From Streptosporangium minutum (GTDB lineage: Bacteria > Actinomycetota > Actinomycetes > Streptosporangiales > Streptosporangiaceae), in contig NZ_NGFP01000007.1 of NCBI RefSeq assembly GCF_002149035.1, positions 18,649 through 82,648 on the forward strand: a stretch of DNA of 64,000 nucleotides, written 5' to 3'. Both the position numbers and the translations under genes were made by a program. Position 1 is the first letter of the stretch. Each line of letters opens with the position of its first letter. This document shows, piece after piece, positions 10,723 through 18,417 of the stretch. The notes beneath the pieces are model-generated. The model was not told the origin of the DNA. It saw nothing but the letters and a program-made list of their open reading frames with translations, and did not search any database.

Positions 10723-11520
10723 ATGCGGCAGTGGACCATCGAGAAACCCGAACAGCTCACCTTCGACACCGTGAGAAAACTCAACGTCCGGATCGTGGCG
10801 GGCAGGCTGGCGGTGCTGGCCAGCGACGGCCCGCCCACCCTTGAGGTCGCCGACATCGGCAACCCGCCACTGATCGTCACCCACGAGGACGACGGCACGC
10901 TCACCGTCGCCTACAAGGACCTGACCTGGGACGGCCTGCTCGGCTGGCTGCGCCCCGGGAGCCGCCAGACCACGCTGACGCTGACCGTGCCGAAGGACTG
11001 CCCGGTCAACGCGGGAGTGGTCTCCGCCTCGGCCGTCGTCGCCGGTTTCGAGAGCCGCACCTCGGTCAAGAGCGTCTCGGGTGAGATCGTGCTCGACGGG
11101 GTGAGCGGCGAGATCCACGCCGACACCGTCTCCGGCGACGTGGAGAGCCGCGGCCTGGTCGGCGACCTGTCCTTCAAGAGCGTCTCGGGAGAGCTGACCG
11201 TGGCCCAGGGCACGCCCCGCCGGCTCCGCGCCACCACCGTCTCCGGCCGGATCACCGCCGATCTGGAGCTCCCGCCGACCGGTCACGTGACGATGAACAG
11301 CGTCTCGGGCGAGATCATGCTCCGGCTGCCGCGCGGAGTCGAGACCGATGTCACGATCCGCTCCACCTCCGGCAGGCTCGACACCGCCTTCGCCGAGCTC
11401 CGCCGCTCCAACCAGCCCGGCGCCAGGACGCTGACCGGCCGGATCGGCGGCGGCATGGCGTCCCTGTCGGCGACCACCGTCTCGGCGGACGTCACTCTTC
11501 TGAAGGGAGAGCAGGCATGA
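10723..11520 (+). CDS. DUF4097 (toastrack/beta-solenoid) family protein
   Basis: A 265-residue protein made of short repeated beta segments. SVSGE or SGE/SGR turns recur about every 18-22 residues from residue ~115 to 225, as expected of the DUF4097 beta-solenoid fold. There is no signal peptide or membrane segment, so it is probably cytosolic. Such proteins are commonly encoded beside PadR regulators or LiaR-type systems and are thought to sense envelope stress or bind an effector; the biochemical role is unknown. It is the first gene of a two-gene operon, and its stop overlaps the start of the PadR gene (ATGA). Confidence 0.85.
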   Translation: MRQWTIEKPEQLTFDTVRKLNVRIVAGRLAVLASDGPPTLEVADIGNPPLIVTHEDDGTLTVAYKDLTWDGLLGWLRPGSRQTTLTLTVPKDCPVNAGVVSASAVVAGFESRTSVKSVSGEIVLDGVSGEIHADTVSGDVESRGLVGDLSFKSVSGELTVAQGTPRRLRATTVSGRITADLELPPTGHVTMNSVSGEIMLRLPRGVETDVTIRSTSGRLDTAFAELRRSNQPGARTLTGRIGGGMASLSATTVSADVTLLKGEQA

Positions 11521-12248
11521 GTCCGGTCTTCGGTCACGGACGGCTCCGGCTCTATCTCCTCAAACTGCTGGAGGAGAGCCCGCGCCACGGTTACGAGGTG
11601 ATCCGGCTGCTCCAGGACCGCTTCCTCGGCGTCTATTCGCCCTCACCCGGCACGATCTATCCGCGCCTGGCCCGGCTGGAGGAGGAGGGCCTGGTCACCC
11701 ACGAGGTCCTGGAGGGCAAGAAGGTCTTCACCATCACCGACCGGGGCCGCGACGAGCTGAACGCCCGGCTCGACGAGCTCGCCGACCTGGAGCAGGAGAT
11801 CTCCGACTCCGTCCGCGACATCGCCCGCGAGGTCAAGGAGGACGTGCGCGACACGGTCAAGTCGCTGCGCGAGGAGCTCACCCAGATGGCGCGCGACGTG
11901 CGCCAGGGCTCCAAGCAGGAGCAGAGCCGGTCCAGGAACGAGCAGCGCGAGGCCTGGCGGGAGCAGAAGGCCGAGTGGCAACGCCAGAAGCAGGAATGGC
12001 AGCGGCAGAAGCAGGAATGGCAGCGCCAGAGCCACGAGTGGAAGCACGACTGGAAGCGCATCTGGGCCGACAGCTTCACCGGCCACGGGTCGCGTGACAG
12101 GGACGCCCGGCTCGGCCAGATGCTGGCCGAATTCGTCGAGGAGCTCCGCAGGGACGCGGCCGGCGCCCAGGTGACCGAGGAGACCCTCGCCACCGCGCAG
12201 GACGCGCTCTACGACGCCGCCCGGCGCATCCGAGACGCGCTCCGGTGA
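11517..12248 (+). CDS. PadR family transcriptional regulator with long coiled-coil tail
   Basis: A 243-residue regulator. Residues 1-80 form the PadR winged helix (LKLLEESPRHGYEVIRLL, SPGTIYPRLARLEEEGLV). Residues ~85-180 are a strongly charged helix with repeats of the form EWQRQKQ, and the C-terminus is helical (ARRIRDALR). The tail is much longer than in classical PadR (~110-180 residues), and the tandem EWQRQ units suggest an extended dimerisation or protein-binding coil. It overlaps the DUF4097 gene by four bases and very likely represses the operon through the boxes at 10659-10698. Confidence 0.88.
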   Translation: MSPVFGHGRLRLYLLKLLEESPRHGYEVIRLLQDRFLGVYSPSPGTIYPRLARLEEEGLVTHEVLEGKKVFTITDRGRDELNARLDELADLEQEISDSVRDIAREVKEDVRDTVKSLREELTQMARDVRQGSKQEQSRSRNEQREAWREQKAEWQRQKQEWQRQKQEWQRQSHEWKHDWKRIWADSFTGHGSRDRDARLGQMLAEFVEELRRDAAGAQVTEETLATAQDALYDAARRIRDALR

Positions 12249-12328
12249 TCCTGCTGTACGGCCCGCGCCCGCCCCTCCTGCTTTCGGGGCTCCCGCCCCG
12301 TGCGCCCGGGCCGGCCGTACCCCGGCGG

Positions 12329-13207
12329 TCAGGCGACGCGCATGGCGCGGACGAGACGCTCCCGGGCCCGTGCGGCCTGCCTGGCACGGTAGGCGATCGG
12401 CATGTATCTGGCCCGCTCGGGCAGGTGCGGCACGGTCGCCGCGACCGCCCGGCCGAGCCGGCGCAGCCGCACCTCGTCGCGTGCGGTCCACGGCAGCTCC
12501 AGCTTCCGGCGCACGGCGGGCGGCAGCGTGCCGACCGTGACGAAGTGGTTGACCCGGCCTGAGGTGAGTCCGAGCGGACCCCACAGCCGTCGCAGCGGCG
12601 CGGGCATGATCGGCGGAGGTCCCACGGTGAGCGCCGTGCGCAGCACGTCGTGGGCCGTCGGATGGCTCTCCAGGGTGGTGTCGACCATGTCGTGGAAGTA
12701 GCGCCAGTAGTCGTCGACGGTGGCGGGGAACATCCGCTCGGGGACCCGCAGGATCCGGCCGAGATGGATGATCTCCTCATACAGGCGCCGCTCCTCTCCC
12801 GGGGAGTAGGGCTGTCCGAAGTACTTCGCCATGGTGACGGCCCGCTCGAAGGCGGTCAGATGCACCCAGGCGTACGGCTCGGCGCTCAGCGCGTGATAGC
12901 TCCGCCCCTGGGCGTCGACTCCCTGGATGTCCTTGTGCATCTCCCGCAGGCGCCTGCCCTCCTGGATCGCCTCCGGCCCGCCGTACACCCAGGTCTGCAG
13001 CGAGGTGAGCGAGCGGGTCAGCCGTCCCCAGGGGTCGGTCCGGTAGACCGAGTGATCACCGACCGCGGCGCCGATGGCCGGGTGCATGACCTGCATGACG
13101 AGGGCGCCGCCGAGCAGGAGCATCAGCCGCTGGTCCCCCATGCCCTCCCAGAGCAGATCGCCGGGGCCGAAGGGTTCGGGATCGGGGCGCGCGGTCGCGT
13201 CGGTCAT
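12329..13207 (-). CDS. MpaB/DUF2236 family oxygenase-like protein
   Basis: A 292-residue protein of the DUF2236 (MpaB/latex-clearing-protein-like) family, which bind haem b and include oxygenases. The conserved core is visible: WEGMGDQRLMLLLGGALVMQ near the N-terminus, HPAIGAAVGDHSVY, and AYAWVHLTAFERAV-like sequence around residues 115-130 with the conserved His. The start is the ATG at 13207, with GGGAGG six bases upstream; a GTG at 13237 is a weaker option. It is convergent with the PadR operon, and a CRP-like site lies about 80 bases upstream of its start. The substrate is unknown. Confidence 0.82.
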   Translation of the reverse strand: MTDATARPDPEPFGPGDLLWEGMGDQRLMLLLGGALVMQVMHPAIGAAVGDHSVYRTDPWGRLTRSLTSLQTWVYGGPEAIQEGRRLREMHKDIQGVDAQGRSYHALSAEPYAWVHLTAFERAVTMAKYFGQPYSPGEERRLYEEIIHLGRILRVPERMFPATVDDYWRYFHDMVDTTLESHPTAHDVLRTALTVGPPPIMPAPLRRLWGPLGLTSGRVNHFVTVGTLPPAVRRKLELPWTARDEVRLRRLGRAVAATVPHLPERARYMPIAYRARQAARARERLVRAMRVA

Positions 13208-13284
13208 GGCGGGCCTCCCGGGGGATGTGTCGCTCACGGGTGTTCATCCCCCGGAAGGCAGAGAAGTAACTCATCACTTACATA

Positions 13285-13300
13285 CGTGACCCAGATCACA
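13285..13300. promoter_or_regulatory. CRP-like binding site upstream of the MpaB-type gene
   Basis: CGTGA-CCCAGA-TCACA matches the CRP consensus TGTGA-N6-TCACA with one mismatch. It lies 78 bases upstream of the leftward gene start at 13207. Confidence 0.5.
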
Positions 13301-13356
13301 TCGGCGCGCGGTCACGCCCGTCCGGACACCGGACACCGGTCACGCACGCGCCCGGC

Positions 13357-14319
13357 TCAGCCCGCGCCGGTGAAGACGATCTTCCCGAACACGTCGCCCT
13401 CGTGCATGGCCGCGAACCCCTCGCGGGCCCCGGCCAGCGGGAGCGTCCGGTCGATCACCGGCCGGGCGCCGGTCTGCTCCAGGAACCGGGCGAGCCGGGC
13501 CAGCTGGTCGCGGGTGCCCATGGTCGAGCCGACCACCGAGAGCTGCAGGAAGAAGACCCGGTTCAGGTCCGCCGGGGGGACGGCTCCGCTGGTCGCCCCG
13601 GAGACCACGATCCGGCCGCCGGGACGCAGCGCCTTCAGCGAGTGGTCCCAGGTCGCCTGGCCGACGGTCTCCATCACCGCGTCGACCCGCTCGGGCAGCC
13701 GGGCGCCGCTCTCGAAGACCTGGTCGGCGCCGAGGCCGAGCGCCCGCGCCCGCTTCTCCTCCGACCGGCTGGTGACCCAGACCCGGTAGCCGCCCGCCCG
13801 GCCCAGCGTGATCAGCGCGGTGGCCACACCGCCCCCGGCGCCCTGGACCAACACGGTCGAGCCCGGCTCCAGATCCGCCTTGTCGAACAGCATCCGGTAG
13901 GCGGTCAGCCACGCGGTGGGCAGGCAGGCCGCCTCCTCGAAACTGAGCGCGGCGGGCTTGGGCACCAGGTTGCGCCGGGGCACGGCAACCCGCTCGGCGA
14001 AGGTGCCGTCGTACTTCTCCGACAGCAGGGACCGCTTCGGATCGAGCGTCTCATCGGCTCCGCTGCCGATCACCGAGTGCACGATGACCTCGTTGCCGTC
14101 CTCGTCGACTCCGGCGGCGTCGCCGCCGAGCACGATCGGCAGCCGGTCCTGGCGGATGCCCACGCCCTTGAGGGTCCACAGGTCGTGGTGGTTGAGCGAG
14201 GCGGCCCGCACCGTGACGGTGGTCCAGCCGTCGGGGACTTCGGGTTCGGGGCGCTCTCCGAGCGTGAGCCCGGCGAGCGGGTTGTCGGGATCGATCTCTG
14301 TGGCGGTTACGGCGAACAT
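13357..14319 (-). CDS. Zinc-independent MDR-family alcohol dehydrogenase/quinone oxidoreductase
   Basis: A 320-residue medium-chain dehydrogenase/reductase. It has the GroES-like N-terminal domain (VRAASLNHHDLWTLKGVG) and a Rossmann domain with the glycine-rich NADP(H) loop VLVQGAGGGVATALI near residue 165. The proton-relay and substrate loops follow (GGRIVVSGATSG). The structural-zinc Cys cluster of alcohol dehydrogenases is absent, which favours a quinone-oxidoreductase or crotonyl-CoA-reductase-like role. It is a single leftward gene starting at the ATG at 14319; the physiological substrate is not known. Confidence 0.88.
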   Translation of the reverse strand: MFAVTATEIDPDNPLAGLTLGERPEPEVPDGWTTVTVRAASLNHHDLWTLKGVGIRQDRLPIVLGGDAAGVDEDGNEVIVHSVIGSGADETLDPKRSLLSEKYDGTFAERVAVPRRNLVPKPAALSFEEAACLPTAWLTAYRMLFDKADLEPGSTVLVQGAGGGVATALITLGRAGGYRVWVTSRSEEKRARALGLGADQVFESGARLPERVDAVMETVGQATWDHSLKALRPGGRIVVSGATSGAVPPADLNRVFFLQLSVVGSTMGTRDQLARLARFLEQTGARPVIDRTLPLAGAREGFAAMHEGDVFGKIVFTGAG

Positions 14320-14454
14320 GGCCGCACCCTACGCCTCCCGCCCGGCGTCACATCGGCCGTACCGCCCCCGGCCGTGTCCCGGGCAGGCCCTCCGCGGGAA
14401 GGCGCGGCCGCCGCCCCGCCTTCGAGGCCGCCGGCCCCGGCGCCCGCACCCGCT

Positions 14455-14524
14455 CCGCTCCGGACCGGGATCACCGCGGTCACCAGGCTCCGCTCCGGAC
14501 CGGGGTCACCGCGGTCACCAGGTG
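14455..14524. repeat. Two tandem 35-bp copies covering the 3' end of the thiolase gene
   Basis: CCGCTCCGGACCGGG...ACCAGG occurs at 14455 and again at 14490, with one A/G difference. The second copy contains the last codons and stop of the leftward thiolase gene (ending at 14515); the first lies just past the stop. Confidence 0.85.
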
Positions 14525-15975
14525 GCGACGTTCACCGGCCCGTCGGCGCGCAGGCGGATCTTCCTGCCGACGAGCTCCCGTGACTCGGCCTCGGCGATCA
14601 GGCCGCGGTCACGGAGGTGGGCGTGCGCCCGGCCCCCGCCCGGCAGGTCGGCGACGACGACGCCGCGCTCGGCCGCGCCGTCCCTGCCGTGCGCGACGGT
14701 GTATCCGGCGACGGTGGCGGGCCCCTCGTATCCGGCCACGATCGGCACCGGCTCGGCGGTGTACACCGGCTCGCCGTCGCCGAGCACGCCCCCCGGCTCG
14801 GTGGACCAGATCGCGTAGGTGTGCTTGGTCAGGTGCATGCCGACCCCGGTGACCAGGCCGTGGCCCGGCTCCGCGCGCAGGCGGCCGGCCATCGCCGCGG
14901 TGGAGTGCAGGACGTAGTCGCTGGCCGGCCCACCGGCGTACGGCAGGCCGCCGGTGACCGTCAGCCCCCGGCCGTCGAACGGGTCGAGACCCATCGCGGC
15001 GCAGGCCGAGCGCAGCGCGATCGCGAAGCAGCTGTAGACGTCCAGTGCGCCGAGGTCGTCGAGACCGACACCCGCCCGCGCGAAGGCCCGCCGGGCCGCG
15101 GCCGCCATGGCCGGGGAGGAGCCCGGCTCCGGCCGGGCCGCGACCTCCCAGGTGTCCTCGGCGTACGCCCAGCCCCGCAGGTAGACGCGCTTGTCCCGGG
15201 GGACGCCGAGCCGGTCGGCGAGCCCGGTGGCGACCAGGATCGCGGCGGCGGCCTGGTCCACCTCCAGCACCGCGACGGTGCGCCTGGTGTACGGCCAGCC
15301 GACGAGGCGGTTGCCCTCCGACGGGACGACCAGTTCCCGCGCCGTCCGGGCCTCCCGGTCCCAGGCGTGCGGGTTGGCCGCGGCGACCCGCGTCATCGGG
15401 GCCATCATCCGGCCCCGATGGGCCCGCTCATCCTCAAGGGACTCGTGGCTCGCCGCCCGCCGGGCGGTTTCCATGATCGCGTAGGTGTGGACCGGCAGGA
15501 ACAGCTCGTGGGCCAGCTCGGCCGGGTGCGGGGGGCGCTCCCATCCGTAGGGCGGCTTGGGAACGGCCGGGTGACTCCACGCCACCCGCTCCCCCGCCTT
15601 GCGCAGGGCCCTGCGCGTGGCCAGCGCCTCCGCCCCGGCGACCAGCGCGGCGTCCATCTCTCCCGCGGCGATCCTGCGGGCCGCCTCACCGAGCAGCACC
15701 TGCGGGGCCGTGCCGCTCACCCGGGAGTAGGCCCGGTGCCGGGGTTCGGCGGCCAGGCGCTCAGCGAGCCTGGCCGCCGGGTCGTCGTACTGCCAGGAAT
15801 CGGTGTAGACGACCTGGATCGAGTCGAGGCGCTCCAGCAGACCGGGCGCCCCGGCGTCGGCGGCGGCTTCACGGGCGACCAGCTCCCACAGATCCAGCGG
15901 TTCCGGCCCCGGCTGCGCGCGGACCGTGTGCTGGGCGACGCCGACGAGGCAGGGGGTTCGGGGATCTACGCTCAT
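14515..15975 (-). CDS. Thiolase-like acetyl-CoA acetyltransferase family protein
   Basis: A 486-residue protein of the non-decarboxylating thiolase/SCP2-thiolase group. It starts PRTPCLVGVAQ and contains the VAGAEALATRR region, DVYSCFAIALRSA (where classical thiolases carry a catalytic Cys), GGLPYAGGPASDYVLHS and GVGMHLTKHTY. Many members of this branch are uncharacterised enzymes of acyl-CoA or sterol degradation. I place the start at the ATG at 15975; the frame runs on to 16092 but the extra residues are not family-like. It is divergent from the protease island and separated from it by ~300 AT-rich bases. Confidence 0.85.
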   Translation of the reverse strand: MSVDPRTPCLVGVAQHTVRAQPGPEPLDLWELVAREAAADAGAPGLLERLDSIQVVYTDSWQYDDPAARLAERLAAEPRHRAYSRVSGTAPQVLLGEAARRIAAGEMDAALVAGAEALATRRALRKAGERVAWSHPAVPKPPYGWERPPHPAELAHELFLPVHTYAIMETARRAASHESLEDERAHRGRMMAPMTRVAAANPHAWDREARTARELVVPSEGNRLVGWPYTRRTVAVLEVDQAAAAILVATGLADRLGVPRDKRVYLRGWAYAEDTWEVAARPEPGSSPAMAAAARRAFARAGVGLDDLGALDVYSCFAIALRSACAAMGLDPFDGRGLTVTGGLPYAGGPASDYVLHSTAAMAGRLRAEPGHGLVTGVGMHLTKHTYAIWSTEPGGVLGDGEPVYTAEPVPIVAGYEGPATVAGYTVAHGRDGAAERGVVVADLPGGGRAHAHLRDRGLIAEAESRELVGRKIRLRADGPVNVATW

Positions 15976-16292
15976 GCGGACATCCAACCAGAATGATGTT
16001 CGGTTTAATAGTCCGGAGGTGTCCGAGTTACCCGAGAAACCATCGGCGAGCATTGTTGCCGATGGTGCACGGGACGCCGGACGGACAGGCACGCAACCCC
16101 TTCCACCTGCGGAAATACCTGTTAGTTAAATTATAACTAATAGCTATTTGAATAACAGCATCGCATCGAAGGGAACCATTTCAGACTTTTTCCCGTCAAT
16201 TCCTCGCCGACTTCTTGATCCATTCAGTAACGTTCCGATCGTTTTCCTGGCAGGGGATGTCCCGTCCCCCGCCGAGAACGGAAGGAGCTCCA
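15976..16292. promoter_or_regulatory. Divergent control region between thiolase and first protease
   Basis: No gene is seen here. Two inverted repeats stand out. ACCATCGGC (16039-16047) pairs with GCCGATGGT (16058-16066). TTAGTTA (16122-16128) pairs with TAACTAA (16134-16140) inside an unusually AT-rich stretch. TTG 16293 is preceded by an AAGGAG site at 16282-16287. The leftward thiolase promoter has a TATTAA-like -10. Confidence 0.55.
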
Positions 16293-17408
16293 TTGAATTC
16301 CCGAGCACGGCGCCTCACGATCCCCCTCACCGGCGTTCTCATGATCGCCGGAGTGATCGGCGCCACCACCGGTGCCAACGCCGGTACGGCCCCCAGCGAC
16401 GTGGTCAGTTCGGCCGCCTCGGAGACGGCCGGCGAGGCCACCGCCTTCTGGTCGCCCGAGCGGATGCGCAAGGCCACCGACGCCTCAGACGACCTCGACC
16501 TCAGCGTCAAGGGCGGCAAGGCCTCCAGCGCCGCCGGCCCCGACGGGCGGGCGGGATCGGTCCCGCCGATCGGCCAGGAGGGCACCCGGTCGATCAAGAG
16601 CAAGCAGGTCAACCTGCCCAACACCGTCGGCCGCGTCTTCTTCACCCTGCCCGGCGCCAACCCGCTGGACCCGGGGAGCTGGAAGTACTGCTCCGGCACC
16701 TCCGTCCAGAGCAAGTACCGCAACCTGGTCGCCACCTCGGCCCACTGCGTCTACGACGTGAAGACCAACCAGTTCTACGACAACTGGATCTTCATTCCGT
16801 CCTACTGGGACGGCAACCAGGCGTGGGACGGCAAGAACCCCTACGGCATCTACGCGGCCAAGTGGTTCAACGCCCACGACGACTTCGTGGTGAAGGAGGA
16901 CTACGACTTCGACTACGCCTTCGTCAACGTCCACTCCGGGTTCAAGGTGAACTGGGAGAAGGGCACCGACGGCAAGTGGAAGCCGATCATCAAGGACGTC
17001 GGCCGGCTCGGCGACAACGTCGGCGGCCAGGGCTTCGCCTGGAACCAGAAGGTCAAGAACAAGGTCTTCTCCTTCGGCTACCCGGCCGGCCTGCACCCCG
17101 ACGGGGACAAGCCCTTCACCGGCCGCACGATGAAGTGGTGCTTCGGCACGACCGGCGCCATGCCCGCCGCTCCGAAGTACAACCTCCAGGAGCACGTCGG
17201 CTTCAAGTGCGCCTTCACTGCGGGCGCCAGCGGCGGCCCATGGCTGCTGAGATACAAGAACTCCACGCGGACCGGCTACCTGAACGGCGTCAACAGCGTC
17301 GCCTGGGACACCGACAAGAACGACCGCTACGACAGGATCTCCTCGCCGTACTTCAACGGGGACACCTACCAGGTCTACAAGGTCGCGGCCAACCGCTGGA
17401 CCAAGTAG
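16293..17408 (+). CDS. Secreted V8/trypsin-fold serine protease, paralogue 1 (catalytic Ser present)
   Basis: A 371-residue exported protease of the S1/V8-like glutamyl-endopeptidase group. It has a Sec-type signal (residues ~1-30, ending TTGANA), a pro region with FWSPERMRKA at 52-61, and a mature start near NTVGRVFF (110-117). The triad is His151 (SAHC), Asp207 (DYAFV) and Ser313 (GASGGP). Cys133-Cys152 next to the His and Cys283-Cys306 before the Ser are the likely disulfides. I start it at the TTG at 16293, five bases after an AAGGAG; the longer frame back to 16215 has no ribosome-binding site. It is the first of five paralogues. Its cleavage specificity is not known. Confidence 0.85.
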   Translation: MNSRARRLTIPLTGVLMIAGVIGATTGANAGTAPSDVVSSAASETAGEATAFWSPERMRKATDASDDLDLSVKGGKASSAAGPDGRAGSVPPIGQEGTRSIKSKQVNLPNTVGRVFFTLPGANPLDPGSWKYCSGTSVQSKYRNLVATSAHCVYDVKTNQFYDNWIFIPSYWDGNQAWDGKNPYGIYAAKWFNAHDDFVVKEDYDFDYAFVNVHSGFKVNWEKGTDGKWKPIIKDVGRLGDNVGGQGFAWNQKVKNKVFSFGYPAGLHPDGDKPFTGRTMKWCFGTTGAMPAAPKYNLQEHVGFKCAFTAGASGGPWLLRYKNSTRTGYLNGVNSVAWDTDKNDRYDRISSPYFNGDTYQVYKVAANRWTK

Positions 17409-17456
17409 CCGCACCTCACGGCCGGCCGTGAGGCCATTCGACCGGCCCCGCGCGAC

Positions 17457-17486
17457 GAGGGGCCCGGTCCTCGGACCGGGCCCCTC
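17457..17486 (+). terminator. GC-rich hairpin after the first protease
   Basis: GAGGGGCCCGGTCC (17457-17470) pairs with GGACCGGGCCCCTC (17473-17486). An 18-base perfect palindrome, CTCACGGCCGGCCGTGAG, lies just before it at 17415-17432. Together they form the likely terminator of the first protease gene. Confidence 0.7.
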
Positions 17487-17523
17487 CGCCTTCCCCCGAC
17501 ACGGGGATCCCGGATGTTCCAAC

Positions 17524-17566
17524 GGGTTCCCGGGCCTTCCGGAGACTTCGGAAGGGCCGGGAACCC
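17524..17566. terminator. Second hairpin between protease 1 and the inhibitor gene
   Basis: GGGTTCCCGGGCCTTCCG (17524-17541) pairs with CGGAAGGGCCGGGAACCC (17549-17566) with one mismatch and a seven-base loop. It lies directly past the stop of the leftward inhibitor gene and probably terminates that transcript. Confidence 0.7.
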
Positions 17567-17576
17567 GCGGAAGGCT

Positions 17577-18101
17577 CTAGAAGGAGAAGACCGGGCCGGT
17601 CGTGCCGCGCAGCGAGCAGGGGTTGCCGAAGGTCCGCTCGTACCGGATGTAGCGGCCGTTCCAGACTCCGGTCGCGGTCACGGTGACCGGGTCGTAGTGC
17701 ATCGTGCACATCAGGTCCGGCGACGGCCTGAGCCGGGCGGGGTCACCCCCCACCCTGTTCAGCGCCTCGCACGCCTCGCTCGCCACGGGGTGGGTGCCCT
17801 GCGGTGGATCGCACACGAGCAGGGCGCGGCCCGCCACCGGCACCGGCCTCTCCCCTCGCGCGACGCTCAGCGTGAACGCCTTCGCCCCGACGGCCGGCCT
17901 GCGCGCGACCGGCCTGACCGGAACCGGCCCGCCCGGGGTGAGCCAGTCCGGGGAGAGCCAGTCCCGGTAGGACCACGGCGGACCCGGCTCCGCGACGGAC
18001 GGGCCCGACCCGTCCAACGGCAGCGGTGGCGGCGGCGCGGCGGCGGCCGTACCGGAGAGCAGGAAGAGCCCCGAAGCCGCCAGGCAGAGAAGACGTCGCA
18101 T
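17577..18101 (-). CDS. SSI-family (Streptomyces subtilisin inhibitor, MEROPS I16) protease inhibitor
   Basis: A 174-residue secreted protein. A signal peptide at residues 1-22 (LLCLAASGLFLLSGTAAAA) is followed by a Pro-rich stretch and then the SSI domain. The domain pairs are Cys97-Cys111 and Cys132-Cys162. The reactive-site loop is MCTMHYDPV, putting the P1-P1' bond at Met134-His135 by alignment with Met-Val in the original inhibitor. The later conserved GVWNGR and YERTFGN segments and the PVFSF ending also match. P1 Met suggests subtilisin- or chymotrypsin-like targets, not trypsin-like ones. It lies on the opposite strand between proteases 1 and 2, so the island carries its own inhibitor. 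Confidence 0.9.
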   Translation of the reverse strand: MRRLLCLAASGLFLLSGTAAAAPPPPLPLDGSGPSVAEPGPPWSYRDWLSPDWLTPGGPVPVRPVARRPAVGAKAFTLSVARGERPVPVAGRALLVCDPPQGTHPVASEACEALNRVGGDPARLRPSPDLMCTMHYDPVTVTATGVWNGRYIRYERTFGNPCSLRGTTGPVFSF

Positions 18102-18417
18102 GGAACCCCCCGATTTCGCGTGACGCCGAGTGCCCGCTCAGCCTTGCGCACCCGCCCCGCCCCGGCAACGACCGACTCCCGTGTTTTCGCAGGTCATGGA
18201 CTTGTGCAGGACCCGCCCACGCGGTCGGTCAAGCGAGGGTAGATCAGACGCGGATCTTGAAAGTTCGGTTCCACGGTTTTGGTAACGAACTCATATCGGT
18301 CCAGCCTTCTGCCCGATTTGTAGCACTTTAACCGTTCTTTGCCTAGTACGGTCTCCTCTTGTCTCTTTACGCATGCGTGGGCCGTCCCGAGTGGCCCATG
18401 ACAAAGAAGGAGCTAGA
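18102..18417. promoter_or_regulatory. Divergent control region between inhibitor and protease 2
   Basis: There is no gene in these 316 bases. The right half is AT-rich and must hold the promoter of protease 2; the GTTCTTTGCCTAGTACGGTC stretch around 18330-18350 contains a plausible TAGTAC -10. An AAGGAG ribosome-binding site sits at 18407-18412, five bases before the TTG start. Confidence 0.5.

Noticed and set aside
8518..11286. A very long open frame on the minus strand opposite kgd and the DUF4097 gene
   Set aside because: It is antisense to well-supported genes, low-complexity, and has no recognisable domain; high GC lowers stop frequency.
17415..17432. Palindrome CTCACGGCCGGCCGTGAG as an operator
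   Set aside because: It lies directly after the protease 1 stop and in front of a stronger terminator hairpin, so it is more simply part of the terminator.
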